From Kiritimatiellales bacterium (GTDB lineage: Bacteria > Verrucomicrobiota > Kiritimatiellia > Kiritimatiellales > Pontiellaceae), in NCBI GenBank assembly GCA_030630445.1, contig DAOVNC010000213.1, positions 1-6,378 on the forward strand: a DNA stretch of 6,378 nucleotides. Direction: 5' to 3'. Below the pieces are notes generated by a model that was not told the DNA's origin, did not search any database, and saw nothing but the letters and a program-made list of their open reading frames with translations. This document shows, piece after piece, positions 6,377-6,378 of the stretch. How positions within the stretch are numbered: position 1 is the first letter of the stretch; the number at the start of each line of letters is the position of its first letter. A program made the translations under genes and the position numbers.

Positions 6377-6378
6377 GA

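Overview
The window is a six-gene stretch of a cell-surface glycan locus. Every gene lies on the minus strand, so transcription runs from high to low coordinates and both window ends cut through the locus. The order in transcription is: the possible tail of an unidentified gene, a GtrA-family membrane protein, a GT2 glycosyltransferase, a large YfhO-like GT-C membrane protein, a Wzx-like flippase, pseB, and the first 87 codons of pseC. I see no rRNA, tRNA, CRISPR array, insertion sequence or convincing terminator.

The first four complete genes (6315 down to 1444) are joined by stop/start overlaps: ATGA between gtrA and GT2, ATGA between GT2 and the GT-C gene, and TAATG between the GT-C gene and the flippase. 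They look like one translationally coupled unit. GtrA, a polyprenyl-phosphate sugar synthase-like GT2 and a YfhO-type protein are the three parts of a known type of three-component glycosylation system. In it, GT2 loads a sugar on undecaprenyl phosphate, GtrA flips it, and the GT-C enzyme transfers it outside the cytoplasmic membrane. The flippase then suggests export of a lipid-linked oligosaccharide.

A 133-base non-coding gap follows, with a weak sigma70-like promoter candidate, and then pseB and pseC. These encode the first two enzymes of CMP-pseudaminic acid synthesis, UDP-GlcNAc 4,6-dehydratase and its partner aminotransferase. They are separated by only 10 bases, and the pseC ribosome binding site overlaps the pseB stop. 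The remaining pathway genes (pseG, pseF, pseH, pseI) would be expected beyond base 1. The simplest reading is an O-antigen, capsule or glycoprotein-glycan locus that makes a nonulosonic acid glycan and separately decorates a glycan with a polyprenyl-linked sugar.

The organism is probably a Gram-negative bacterium of moderate GC content. The style of the YfhO-like protein and flippase gives a weak impression of the Verrucomicrobiota/Kiritimatiellota group, but nothing in the window proves it. The gene families are known. The less ordinary points are the pairing of the three-component module with pseudaminate genes, a GT2 without the usual C-terminal membrane anchor, a long loop in GtrA, and a G7 tract in the GT-C gene.
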